Part shown: positions 1-7,087 of the stretch, one piece after another
Numbering within the stretch: position 1 is the stretch's first letter
How the letters are laid out: each line of letters opens with the position of its first letter
Source: Methanobacterium sp.
GTDB lineage: Archaea > Methanobacteriota > Methanobacteria > Methanobacteriales > Methanobacteriaceae
DNA: 10,171 bases
Assembly (NCBI GenBank): GCA_003151535.1
Contig: PLXT01000036.1
Span: 1 to 10,171 of the forward strand
Direction: 5' to 3'
Notes under the pieces: model-generated
Seen by the model: the letters and a program-made list of their open reading frames with translations, nothing else
What the model was told of the DNA's origin: nothing
Databases searched by the model: none
Program-made: the position numbers and the translations under genes

Positions 1-41
1 TTTGCGATCTTATCATTGTATGTAAAGCACATTAGTCAAAT

Positions 42-150
42 TCAGAGAATGAAATAGAATGTTGAACCACTCCCTAGTTCTGATACTGTCCAGATATGCC
101 TACCATGCTGATGCACACTTTTTTGTACATTGCAATTCCTATTCCGTGTT
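42..150 (-). pseudogene. Decayed C-terminal remnant of a sensor histidine kinase
   Basis: Read on the minus strand, the last part translates as QHGRHIW followed by TVSELGSGSTFYFIL and a TGA stop at 42-44. This matches the end of the HATPase_c domain of histidine kinases (HGG-x-IW ... S-x-x-G-x-GSTF-x-F). Just upstream, in another frame, lies GIGIAMYKKVCI. It corresponds to the preceding G-x-G-x-G-L-A-x-x-K-K-I-V block (G2 box and following helix). Joining the two blocks needs a frame change near 104-106, so the stretch is frameshifted. The rest of the kinase (sensor, dimerisation helix, N and G1 boxes) is absent, because the methyltransferase-family gene starts its 3' end immediately next to it. 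I read this as a gene scrap left by rearrangement. It is far too short to be functional. The match was recognised by eye and is strong for the GSTFYF end, weaker for the upstream block. Confidence 0.7.
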
Positions 151-654
151 TTATTCCTTTTCCCATGGGGTTAAGCTAGGTATCCATCTTGGTACATTTT
201 TCTTGTACTCAGTATACTCGTTTCCAAACCTTTTTGTTAAGCCTGGTTCTTCTGAATAAACAAAATAGATGTGATTAAAAATTACTACGATAATAAAAAA
301 TCCAAATAATTCAATAGAAGAAAAGATCATTGATTCACCTAGAATAATCATTGAAAGTCCACTTATCATGGGGTTTCTAACATATCTGTATAGATCATCT
401 ACAACCAACTTCTTTGGAGGGTCCCACGGTGCAAGTGTACCTTTACCTACCTTAAAAAACGATTTATTAGTATAAACTACAAATCCCAATCCTAAAAGAA
501 TTAAAAATATTCCCACAACTAATATAACTCCGAAAATAAGTGAAATAGGAGCCAATAAATGATTATTAAACTTAAGAATAAATATTGAAGGTACTATAAC
601 CGTGACGATTAAAGGTAAGATTAATGAGAATAAAAATCTCGTAAATAATTTCAT
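151..654 (-). CDS. Isoprenylcysteine carboxyl methyltransferase (ICMT)-family integral membrane protein
   Basis: This 167-residue protein has hydrophobic segments at about 8-28, 34-60, 97-115 and 117-135. The conserved C-terminal half contains GTLAPWDPPKKL (72-83), LYRYVRNPM (88-96) and EEPG (135-138) followed by FGNEYTEYKKNVPRWIP (143-159). This is the pattern of ICMT/PEMT-like membrane methyltransferases, which bind S-adenosylmethionine at the membrane face through the RNP and EE regions. The true substrate of these archaeal and bacterial members is usually unknown, so protein prenylcysteine methylation should not be assumed. I chose the ATG at 652-654 over the one 18 bases upstream because a GGAGA ribosome-binding site (661-665) sits at the right distance before it. 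It follows the broken DUF998 gene by 24 bases and was probably co-transcribed with it. No lesion is visible in this gene. Confidence 0.75.
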   Translation of the reverse strand: MKLFTRFLFSLILPLIVTVIVPSIFILKFNNHLLAPISLIFGVILVVGIFLILLGLGFVVYTNKSFFKVGKGTLAPWDPPKKLVVDDLYRYVRNPMISGLSMIILGESMIFSSIELFGFFIIVVIFNHIYFVYSEEPGLTKRFGNEYTEYKKNVPRWIPSLTPWEKE

Positions 655-660
655 AGATTT

Positions 661-665
661 TCTCC
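661..665 (-). promoter_or_regulatory. Ribosome-binding site that fixes the ICMT-family start
   Basis: GGAGA on the minus strand lies 6 bases before the ATG at 652-654. It falls inside the reading frame if the upstream ATG at 670-672 is used, which argues for the shorter protein. An A9 run on the minus strand just upstream (672-680) separates it from the end of the DUF998 gene. Confidence 0.5.
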
Positions 666-678
666 ATAACATTTTTTT

Positions 679-1321
679 TTAAAGTATTTTCTTTTGTAGT
701 GAATAAAGTTTTAATCCTGTTATTCCAATCCATATCCATGGTACTATGAGGAATGCCCTCTGGACGAGCCCAGGGTAAAAGCCATAAAGAATGGCTACTT
801 TAAGTAAAATTACCAAAATAATTGATAACAAACCACTTATCAATGAATATGTTTTATATTTACCCCAAATTTCACTATCTTCGCTTTTTAATCCAAGCCA
901 TATCAGCAACTGGGCAGCTATGATCGCGACAAATGCCGTGGCACTAACATAATTATGTAGGCCTTGTGAGAGAAAATTTTCTGGAAATACTCCAGCTAAC
1001 AAATACCCCAAGACTGAATATTATCACGGATCATACACCAGCTTTCAGGGCTATCCCTTGTGGAGATGGTAAACCACCTCGAAGACCCATGGCCAAACCT
1101 AGGGATAAAAAACCAAAAACAATGAAATTAATATTTTGAAGTATTGCCAAAGGACCGACACCTAAATCACTTACAAAATTGTAGAACTGGCTATAGCCAG
1201 GCCGTAAAAGACTTTCCAATATCACCATAACCCAGAAGAATATCGGCGCAATAATACCACAAAAAGCATAAAAACGTTGTCTATTTCGTGTTTGAGTAAC
1301 CGTATCATTCTCATTAATCAT
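679..1321 (-). pseudogene. Broken DUF998-family membrane protein gene
   Basis: Two adjacent minus-strand reading frames together make one DUF998-type polytopic membrane protein of about 213 residues. The first (from 1321) has the N-terminal half, including FVSDLGVGPLAILQN and GLRGGLPSPQG, and ends at a TGA at 1031-1033. The same frame then continues SVIIFSLGV, after which a one-base change near 1001-1003 is needed to reach LLAGVFPENF. The other frame carries LHNYVSATAF and the remaining membrane helices to the stop at 679-681. The TGA sits where a Trp (TGG) would be the simplest ancestral codon. The start is the ATG at 1319-1321, preceded by GGTGG. The family's function is unknown. Two independent lesions 30 bases apart favour a true pseudogene, but base-calling errors cannot be excluded from the sequence alone. 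It shares an orientation, and probably a transcript, with the downstream ICMT-family gene. Confidence 0.75.
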
Positions 1322-1357
1322 TAAACCACCTTTAATATCCAAATTTATAAATATAGG

Positions 1358-1367
1358 TTTTTATATA
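1358..1367 (-). promoter_or_regulatory. TATA element for the DUF998 / ICMT-family transcript
   Basis: On the minus strand this reads TATATAAAAA, close to the archaeal TATA consensus. It lies about 37-46 bases before the ATG at 1319-1321, which has its own GGTGG ribosome-binding site. Transcription would start about 15 bases before that ATG. It would drive the broken DUF998 gene and the ICMT-family gene separately from the upstream hydrolase gene. Confidence 0.5.
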
Positions 1368-1385
1368 CACTTCCATTAACATATT

Positions 1386-2255
1386 TTATTGGAAAAATTT
1401 TCGTAATTCTTGCGCTACACGTTCTGGTTTGCCACTGTCTAATGAGCCTCCATGACCAAGCCCCTCTAATTTTACACAATTTACATTTGGCAATACTTTA
1501 TTCAATTCATCAAGAGTATGTTCCAAAAAGTATGGGCTTTCACTACCTCCGATCAACAACACTTCTCCGGACACTTCTTTAAAGTTTTCAAGAGTTCCTT
1601 TCATTTCAACAACTAACTCATAATCATAATGAAAAGATGGAACAAGTATTGTGAATGACACATCATCCCCTTTGACGTTCTTCTCTTCATTACGATAGTA
1701 TAGCTTAAAAAACATTACTAATAAAAAACGTGGCAATCCTGTAATCCATGAGGGTACAAAATATTTGCCAAAATCTTTTAATTGTGTAACAGTTGCGTCT
1801 GCAAGCTTGCCCTGAGCAATTTCCTTATCAAAACGTGGCATGAAGGACATAATATCCATTATCGAATTGTCAACATCAAGAGGTGGCTCGTAAAGTGCAG
1901 CTTTGTGAATAGATGGTAATTTAAGTGCAGCTTGTAATAAGATAAGTGCACCTGAGCTCAGTCCAAATAAATTATGTACACCCGTTTTCTTAATGATAGC
2001 ATTTAAATCTTCAACTTCCTTCTGCATGCTGTAATCTTCACCGAAAGGTCCACTCAAACCACGCCCACGACGATCTGGAATATATACTGTGAAAGTATCA
2101 GCGAGTGCAGTTCCAAGTGTCATAAAGTGCTGAGAAGCATTTGCACCCCCATGCAATAAAATAATACCCGGACCACTACCCATCTGCCTATAACCAATAG
2201 TAGTTCCATCTTTAGAAATTACTGAACCTTTATTGTATTCTTGAACATTACTCAT
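1386..2255 (-). CDS. Alpha/beta hydrolase
   Basis: This intact 289-residue protein has a full alpha/beta-hydrolase core. It shows an oxyanion-hole HGG (35-37), the DRRGRG strand and turn (61-66), the nucleophile elbow G-L-S-S-G (98-102, Ser100) and the catalytic His268 in GLGHGG. The position just before Pro that often carries the catalytic acid is Ser240 (GGSESP), so the acid is probably Glu239 or a displaced residue. There is no signal peptide, so it should be cytoplasmic. The substrate cannot be told from the sequence; esterase, lactonase or C-C hydrolase activity is possible. No Shine-Dalgarno sequence precedes the ATG. A TATA-like AAATTTATTT about 30 bases upstream (2283-2292) would fit a nearly leaderless mRNA. 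The gene is separated from the DUF998 gene by 64 bases that contain a separate promoter. Such stand-alone hydrolases are often acquired horizontally, but nothing here proves that. Confidence 0.85.
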   Translation of the reverse strand: MSNVQEYNKGSVISKDGTTIGYRQMGSGPGIILLHGGANASQHFMTLGTALADTFTVYIPDRRGRGLSGPFGEDYSMQKEVEDLNAIIKKTGVHNLFGLSSGALILLQAALKLPSIHKAALYEPPLDVDNSIMDIMSFMPRFDKEIAQGKLADATVTQLKDFGKYFVPSWITGLPRFLLVMFFKLYYRNEEKNVKGDDVSFTILVPSFHYDYELVVEMKGTLENFKEVSGEVLLIGGSESPYFLEHTLDELNKVLPNVNCVKLEGLGHGGSLDSGKPERVAQELRKFFQ

Positions 2256-2352
2256 AATGTAATAATATAATCCAATTCACTGAAATAAATTTGGTATAGC
2301 AGGTATGGGATAAGAAAAAAGAAGGTATCCAAATAAGATGAGTTTCAAAAAA

Positions 2353-2364
2353 AGGAGTACTCCT
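2353..2364. repeat. Perfect 12-base palindrome AGGAGTACTCCT
   Basis: A self-complementary, comparatively GC-rich 12-mer in very AT-rich DNA, about 100 bases upstream of the hydrolase start. It lies 8 bases from a second perfect palindrome. It could be an operator for a dimeric regulator. Function is inferred only from symmetry and position. Confidence 0.4.
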
Positions 2365-2372
2365 ATATTTTG

Positions 2373-2388
2373 GTAAATAATTATTTAC
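2373..2388. repeat. Perfect 16-base palindrome GTAAATAATTATTTAC
   Basis: Fully self-complementary and flanked by further symmetry (TGGTAA at 2371-2376 against TTACCA at 2389-2394). AT-rich palindromes arise by chance more easily than the neighbouring GC-containing one, so an operator role is tentative. Confidence 0.35.
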
Positions 2389-2584
2389 TTACCATTATAG
2401 ATAATAAGAGGTTTTTATAACTTAAATAATTGTTGTTATCCCATATAACTTACTTGTAGTGAGATTCTGGTATTGAATCAAAAATAAGTATATAAAAGTT
2501 TTTAAAAATATTTTCAAGTCATTTTACTTAGTAATTCTTGACTTAAATCCTAATCTCTAATGATATTATAAAAACTATTGACTT

Positions 2585-2602
2585 ATGTTAAGTATCTAAC
2601 AT
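2585..2602. repeat. Inverted repeat ATGTTA-N6-TAACAT
   Basis: Two perfect 6-base arms around a 6-base spacer, about 240 bases upstream of moeA. The geometry suits a dimeric regulator or a small hairpin. No family-specific match is recognised. Confidence 0.25.
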
Positions 2603-2614
2603 GCATATAGGACA

Positions 2615-2684
2615 AATGATCTGAAGTTGAGAAGGGATAGGGTTACTCCAATTATTATTAAAGATTGGTAGATTTTAGATCATT
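2615..2684 (+). other. Possible structured RNA or long-stem hairpin upstream of moeA
   Basis: AATGATCTGAAG (2615-2626) can pair with TTTTAGATCATT (2673-2684) through 12 positions, two of them G-U. A nested CCAAT (2648-2652) / ATTGG (2664-2668) stem lies inside. A TATA-like element at 2488-2499 lies about 120 bases upstream, so a small RNA or a long moeA leader is conceivable. No known archaeal RNA class is recognised. The pairing may be chance in AT-rich DNA. Confidence 0.25.
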
Positions 2685-2841
2685 AGTTTGAAGTATACTT
2701 ATGAAATATCAATTGGTTCTTCAATTAAAATGACTTAAATAAAAACATTGAATCTTTTATTAATTTTTTGATGATAGGATCAATTTATTAAATATTATAC
2801 TTAGAGAATAAACTTAGAAATAAATTCAACTCGAGAAAAAA

Positions 2842-4056
2842 ATGTTCTTATCAAATCTAATGCCGGTCAAAAAGGCCCAAAAAATTATAGATTCTTCTCT
2901 GAAAAAAGTTGGTGTTGAGAAAATTTCCCTTGAAGATGCTCACAAAAGAGTCCTTTCAGAAGAAGTAACATCACAATTGAATTCACCACCATTTGAAAGA
3001 TCTTCAATGGATGGGTATGCAATTCATGCCGAAGATACCTTCGGATTTTCAGAAACCAATCCTGCAACACTCAAGATCATCGATACCATAGGAGCGGGCC
3101 AGGTTTCAAATAAAATAATTAAACATTGCGAAGCAGTAAGAATAGCAACTGGAGCACCAATACCTGAAGGGGCAAATTCCGTAGTAATGGAAGAATATAC
3201 AAATTCACAAGGAAATAATCTAGAAGTTGAAATGAGCCTAACCCCTAGAGAAAATATTTCCCCTATGGGTGAGGATATAAAAGAGGGAGACATTGTTTTA
3301 AGGAAAGGAAAAATTTTAAAACCCCAAGATCTTGCAATAATAGCATCAGCAGGTTACAATAAGGTAAATGTCTATAAAAAACCAAATATAGCTGTTGTTA
3401 CTACTGGAAATGAGCTGGTAATGCCACGTCCATCAATAAACGGCGCAGAGATTATAAACTCAAATCATTATACATTTAAGGCCATGGTAGAATCTGCAAT
3501 GGCGATTCCCACAGTAGCACATTGTGTTGATAGTCATGAAATTGTTGAAAATGAATTTGAAAAATTACTCGAGACACATGACGCTTTAATTTCTACAGGC
3601 GGTACTGCAATCAGCAAAGGGGATGTAGTGGTAGATGTAACGGAAAATATTGGCGAAGTTCTGATACACGGGGTTGCTTTACGACCTGGCAAACCATTCG
3701 GATTCGGAATTATACATGAAAAACCTGTTTTTATGCTTTCAGGATATCCTGTAGCAGCAATTGTACAAGCTGATGTTTTTGTAAGGAACAGTCTTCATAA
3801 AATGCAGGGAATTGAAAATGAGCCCCAAATAGTTCGTAAAATTGCTTCGAGAAAGATCCCTTCAAGTCTTGGAAGGACAGATTATATAAGGGCAAAAACA
3901 GAATTAAATATGGTTAAACCATTGAAGATCAAAGGTTCAGGAATCATAAGATCAATGGTAGAATCAAACGCTTATATTATTATCGAAGAAAATATAGAAG
4001 GAATTGGTGAAGGAGAAGAATGTAACGTTCTTCCATACGATTCACTGACAGTTTAA
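2842..4056 (+). CDS. moeA: Molybdopterin molybdenumtransferase MoeA
   Basis: MoeA inserts molybdenum (or tungsten) into adenylylated molybdopterin, the last step in making the Mo/W cofactor. Methanogens need that cofactor for formylmethanofuran dehydrogenase and formate dehydrogenase. At 404 residues it has the usual family length. Visible landmarks are PPFERSSMDGYAIHAED (49-65), RIATGAPIPEGANSVVMEE (100-118), VTTGNEL (186-192), the MPT-binding STGGTAISKGD (251-261), LRPGKPFGFG (280-289) and SGYPVAA (300-306), then a C-terminal beta-barrel domain IV. The active-site loop reads TAISKGD where bacterial enzymes have VSVGEYD-like sequence, so the acidic residue is kept. I used the ATG at 2842, which gives a typical N-terminus, although no Shine-Dalgarno sequence is visible. 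An ATG at 2860 is the alternative. It is followed after 94 bases by the site-2 protease gene, and no functional link is apparent. Confidence 0.92.
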   Translation: MFLSNLMPVKKAQKIIDSSLKKVGVEKISLEDAHKRVLSEEVTSQLNSPPFERSSMDGYAIHAEDTFGFSETNPATLKIIDTIGAGQVSNKIIKHCEAVRIATGAPIPEGANSVVMEEYTNSQGNNLEVEMSLTPRENISPMGEDIKEGDIVLRKGKILKPQDLAIIASAGYNKVNVYKKPNIAVVTTGNELVMPRPSINGAEIINSNHYTFKAMVESAMAIPTVAHCVDSHEIVENEFEKLLETHDALISTGGTAISKGDVVVDVTENIGEVLIHGVALRPGKPFGFGIIHEKPVFMLSGYPVAAIVQADVFVRNSLHKMQGIENEPQIVRKIASRKIPSSLGRTDYIRAKTELNMVKPLKIKGSGIIRSMVESNAYIIIEENIEGIGEGEECNVLPYDSLTV

Positions 4057-4102
4057 GATTTATAATTAGATTTGATGAATATAATAGGAATATTGATAAT
4101 AA

Positions 4103-4113
4103 TTTAATATAAA
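4103..4113 (+). promoter_or_regulatory. Candidate TATA element before the site-2 protease gene
   Basis: TTTAATATAAA lies about 40 bases before the TTG start at 4151, in the right range for an archaeal promoter with a short leader. The moeA-protease gap is 94 bases and AT-rich, so chance TATA matches are common. Confidence 0.3.
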
Positions 4114-4140
4114 ATTAAAAAAATATAATTACATATTTAA

Positions 4141-4146
4141 AGGTGA
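4141..4146 (+). promoter_or_regulatory. Ribosome-binding site supporting a TTG start
   Basis: AGGTGA, complementary to the 16S rRNA 3' end of Methanobacteriales, sits 4 bases before the TTG at 4151-4153. There is no ATG nearby. A second TTG at 4157 would have 10-base spacing, so the start is TTG either way and uncertain by two codons. Confidence 0.6.
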
Positions 4147-4150
4147 TTTT

Positions 4151-5404
4151 TTGGCATTGAACGTTTTATGGTATTACGCTATTGGATTTATTATTATATG
4201 GGTTGTTGCCCTTCTATTTAAGGATAGATTGAAAATAGACATTGAAGGGCCTATAATGATGAGGAGGACTAAAAGATTACGGGATTTTATAGACTCTGTA
4301 GCCATGAAAAGTCCTAGATCTTGGAGACTCATCATGAATATAGGAGTGCCATTATCGTTTGTCTTTATGGCTGTTATAGTTGGGATCATAATATCTACAC
4401 TTCCAACAGCACTAACAAATCCTCAATTACAATTAGTTCTCCCAGGAGTAGATATTCCCGGTTCACCAGTGCTAATACCATTAGGATATGGTATAATCGC
4501 CCTAATGACAGTTTTAGTAGTGCATGAATTTGGTCATGGTATCATCTCTAGGATTGAGGGAGTTAAAATAGATTCAATAGGTGTTTTACTGTTAGCCGTG
4601 CTTCCTGGTGCCTTTGTTGAACCGAACGAAGAAGACGTCCAAAAATCCGAGAGAATTCAAAAACTTAGAATATATGCCGCAGGATCTATCTTCAATATGA
4701 TACTAGCGGCCATATCTCTCCTAATAGTAATGTTTATCGGTCTGATGATGATAAACAGTTTATTCATTGGTATTCCAGGAATTTCTATCCCATATACCGA
4801 TATTAAAACCCAACCTGTCGGATTTACTATAAACGGACCTGTATTTTCCACATTCCATAATGATGGTGTCCAAATATCTAGTGTAGTTCCAAATAGTCCT
4901 GCATCGGGGATTTTACCCGAGGGATCAATTGTTCAAAGCATAAATGGAGTAGATTCATCTACCCTTAACAACGCTGAGACAGTTCTTAATTATACTAAAA
5001 TAGGGGAAAATGTAACCTTCCAAACAACCACCGGAAATTATACTGTTAAAGCTGGTGTAAAACCCAACGACACATCCAAAGGTTATGTTGGTATAAGAAC
5101 TCAACAACATGTAGTCGTAAATAGTAATGTTGCAAAAACGGTTGGAACACAAATTCCATGGTTTATATACTCGATACAACAATTATTCGAATGGATATTC
5201 CTCCTGAACTTCTCGGTCGGAATATTCAACCTCCTTCCAATGAAACCACTAGATGGTGGATTATTATTAGAAGAACTCTTAGGCTATAAATTATCGGAAA
5301 GTACGGTTCGTAAAATAATGACACCCCTATCCTATATTCTGATAGTGTTAATAGCATCACTTGTAATTTACAGTCTTGCAAAGGGAATATATCTTCTTTT
5401 ATAA
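4151..5404 (+). CDS. Site-2 protease-type intramembrane zinc metalloprotease (peptidase M50) with PDZ domain
   Basis: This 417-residue polytopic membrane protein cleaves substrates within the membrane, as S2P/RseP-family enzymes do in regulated intramembrane proteolysis. Membrane helices are visible at about 7-23, 63-83, 110-127, 145-155, 176-200 and 390-412. The zinc-binding HEFGH is at 125-129 (His125, Glu126, His129). The third zinc ligand lies in the NLLPMKPLDGG motif (360-370, Asp368). The AAGSIFNM segment (176-183) is the conserved helix after the active site. Between them, residues about 236-302 look like a PDZ domain (GVQISSVVPNSPASG). The long N-terminal region with extra helices and a basic loop is typical of archaeal members. 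The protein starts with TTG behind AGGTGA. Its substrates are unknown and no sigma or anti-sigma system exists in archaea. It may process membrane-tethered regulators or remnant signal peptides. Confidence 0.9.
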   Translation: MALNVLWYYAIGFIIIWVVALLFKDRLKIDIEGPIMMRRTKRLRDFIDSVAMKSPRSWRLIMNIGVPLSFVFMAVIVGIIISTLPTALTNPQLQLVLPGVDIPGSPVLIPLGYGIIALMTVLVVHEFGHGIISRIEGVKIDSIGVLLLAVLPGAFVEPNEEDVQKSERIQKLRIYAAGSIFNMILAAISLLIVMFIGLMMINSLFIGIPGISIPYTDIKTQPVGFTINGPVFSTFHNDGVQISSVVPNSPASGILPEGSIVQSINGVDSSTLNNAETVLNYTKIGENVTFQTTTGNYTVKAGVKPNDTSKGYVGIRTQQHVVVNSNVAKTVGTQIPWFIYSIQQLFEWIFLLNFSVGIFNLLPMKPLDGGLLLEELLGYKLSESTVRKIMTPLSYILIVLIASLVIYSLAKGIYLLL

Positions 5405-5528
5405 CCCCTATTTATTTTAAGTTATATAGAAATATTTTTTAAATATAAATTCACTTCTAAATGTTTATCAATATAATAAAAAAATAGATATTCCCATGGA
5501 TTTGGATAATAAATTAAGTTAAGAATTT

Positions 5529-5536
5529 TTTAAATA
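5529..5536 (+). promoter_or_regulatory. Candidate TATA element for the NADH oxidase-like gene
   Basis: TTTAAATA lies 46-53 bases before the ATG at 5582. A 12-base A-run (5545-5556) follows, so transcription would begin at or just after that run. A GGTG ribosome-binding site is at 5569-5572. This is position-based only. Confidence 0.3.
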
Positions 5537-5581
5537 TTTGTAATAAAAAAAAAAAATAGTTTGAAAATGGTGTAAAACAAA

Positions 5582-6943
5582 ATGAAAGTTGTTATAATCG
5601 GAAGTGGTGCAGGCGGTCTAACCGTTGCTTCAAATATAAGAAAATATTCTGACAAAGCTGAAATAACAGTCATAACACGTGAAACCCAAGTTGCATACTC
5701 TCAATGTGCTATTCCCTATGTTATAGGTGGAGAAATAGAATCATTCGATGAAATCGTTATGCACACACCCGAATACTATGGAGAACATGGTATTAATATT
5801 ATAACCGATTCTGAAGTTTATGAAATAGTGTCTTCAGCAAAATTCGTGAGATATCGTCCAAATAACCTTAAAAAAACGAATGAAAAAGATCTTGATGATG
5901 TTGTAAACTACGATTATTTAGTTATAGCAACCGGAGGATCCCCTTTCATACCACCAGTTGAAGGAACATATTTAAAGGGCGTTTTCAAGGTCAGAACCAT
6001 TGAAGATGGGGCAAAAATTAAGAAATGGGCAGAACAAACTAAAAAAGCAGTTGTAGTAGGTGCTGGTGCTATTGGTTTAGAACTGGGTTATGGCCTTAAA
6101 CAACTTGGAATTGAAGTCAGTGTTACTGAAATGCTACCTCAAATACTTCCAAGGTCTTTGGATCCAGATATGGCGCTTAAAGTGCAGGATTACTTAGAAA
6201 GTTTAGGTGTGAAAATTGTTCTTGAAAAAGCCTTAAATGAAATTATAGGATCAGAAAAAGCTGAAGAGGTTGTCGTTGGAAATGAACACATTGATTCAGA
6301 TCTTGTAATTTTATCTACGGGTATAAGACCATCTATCAAACTTGCAAAACAAGCAGGGTGCACTATTGGTAATATGGGAGTCTCTGTTAACGAAAGAATG
6401 GAAACATCAACTCCTTGCATTTACTCAGTTGGTGATTGTGTTGAAGTTTATGATGGAATAACTGGACAGAAAACTGTGTCACCCTTTGGAACAACTGCTG
6501 TACGCCAAGGAAAAGTTGCTGCTAAAAATATTATAGGAAGAGATGCTGTTTTTAGACCCGTTTTAAACTCTGTAGTTTCCAAAATAGGGGAGCTTGAAAT
6601 TGGTGCAGTTGGTTTAACAGAAACTTCGGCTGGATTAAACGGGATAGATGTTATCATAGGGCGAAGTAAAGCATTAACTAAGGCCAGATATTATCCAGGA
6701 TGTAAACCAATAGATATCAAGATCGTATGTAACCCTGAAGGTGAAATTTTAGGTTGTCAAATAATAGCAAAGGAAACTGTTGCAGAAAGAGTCGACACAA
6801 TGGCTTTGGCAATTGCCAAAGGAGTTAAATGTACAGAACTTACAGAGATGGAATTTTCATATGCTCCACCAGTTTCAATGGTTGTGGATCCCATAGTACT
6901 GGCTGCTGAAAATGCTATCGAGAAAATGAATAACCGAATATAA
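5582..6943 (+). CDS. NADH oxidase / CoA-disulfide reductase-like FAD flavoprotein
   Basis: This 453-residue pyridine nucleotide-disulfide oxidoreductase belongs to the single-cysteine (NADH oxidase, NADH peroxidase, CoA-disulfide reductase) branch. The FAD-binding GSGAGG is at 7-12, and the redox-active Cys42 is in YSQCAIPYVIGG. ATGG is at 116-119, the NAD(P)H-binding GAGAIGLELG at 160-169, STGIRP at 245-250 and the second FAD motif YSVGDC at 281-286. The C-terminal dimerisation domain contains YAPP (427-430), which in CoA-disulfide reductases carries a conserved active-site Tyr. Such enzymes reduce O2, peroxide or disulfides with NAD(P)H through a Cys sulfenic acid or mixed disulfide. The exact substrate is not decided by sequence. 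It sits convergently beside the rubrerythrin-fprA-msvR locus, which fits a role in oxygen or thiol stress. The start ATG has a GGTG ribosome-binding site 9 bases upstream. The gene shows no lesion. Confidence 0.85.
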   Translation: MKVVIIGSGAGGLTVASNIRKYSDKAEITVITRETQVAYSQCAIPYVIGGEIESFDEIVMHTPEYYGEHGINIITDSEVYEIVSSAKFVRYRPNNLKKTNEKDLDDVVNYDYLVIATGGSPFIPPVEGTYLKGVFKVRTIEDGAKIKKWAEQTKKAVVVGAGAIGLELGYGLKQLGIEVSVTEMLPQILPRSLDPDMALKVQDYLESLGVKIVLEKALNEIIGSEKAEEVVVGNEHIDSDLVILSTGIRPSIKLAKQAGCTIGNMGVSVNERMETSTPCIYSVGDCVEVYDGITGQKTVSPFGTTAVRQGKVAAKNIIGRDAVFRPVLNSVVSKIGELEIGAVGLTETSAGLNGIDVIIGRSKALTKARYYPGCKPIDIKIVCNPEGEILGCQIIAKETVAERVDTMALAIAKGVKCTELTEMEFSYAPPVSMVVDPIVLAAENAIEKMNNRI

Positions 6944-7027
6944 CCCTTGCAGTTATTATACACATTTTCAAGAGAATTGATAGATATTGTTCGTGAAATA
7001 ATTGACTCAGAAAAATCCCTTAAAATA

Positions 7028-7057
7028 TTTTTTAATCCAAATTAATTATATTTTTTT
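7028..7057 (+). terminator. Oligo-T terminator after the NADH oxidase-like gene
   Basis: Two T-runs on the plus strand (six Ts at 7028-7033 and seven Ts at 7051-7057) lie 85-115 bases after the stop codon. Archaeal RNA polymerase terminates at such T-tracts. They lie between convergent genes and act on plus-strand transcription only. No equivalent T-run for the minus strand is seen here. Confidence 0.5.
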
Positions 7058-7087
7058 AATTAGATAGTAAAGGAAAAGGGAAAGGGT

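Larger units (their letters stand above)
2256..2841. other. AT-rich 586-base intergenic region without a gene
   Basis: No convincing reading frame on either strand. It separates the divergent hydrolase (minus) and moeA (plus) genes, so it should hold both promoters. TATA-like stretches include AGTATATAAAAG at 2488-2499 and TTTATTAAATATTA near 2784-2797 on the plus strand. The latter is at a plausible distance from moeA. It also contains two palindromes near 2353-2388, an inverted repeat at 2585-2602 and a long-stem fold at 2615-2684, listed separately. Confidence 0.7.

Noticed and set aside
59..259. Plus-strand open frame of 66 codons at the left edge
   Set aside because: It overlaps, antisense, the histidine-kinase remnant and the 3' end of the ICMT-family gene, and has no recognisable domain or ribosome-binding site.
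1322..1342. Upstream ATG (1340-1342) as start of the DUF998 gene
   Set aside because: The GGTGG ribosome-binding site lies downstream of it and points to the ATG at 1319-1321.
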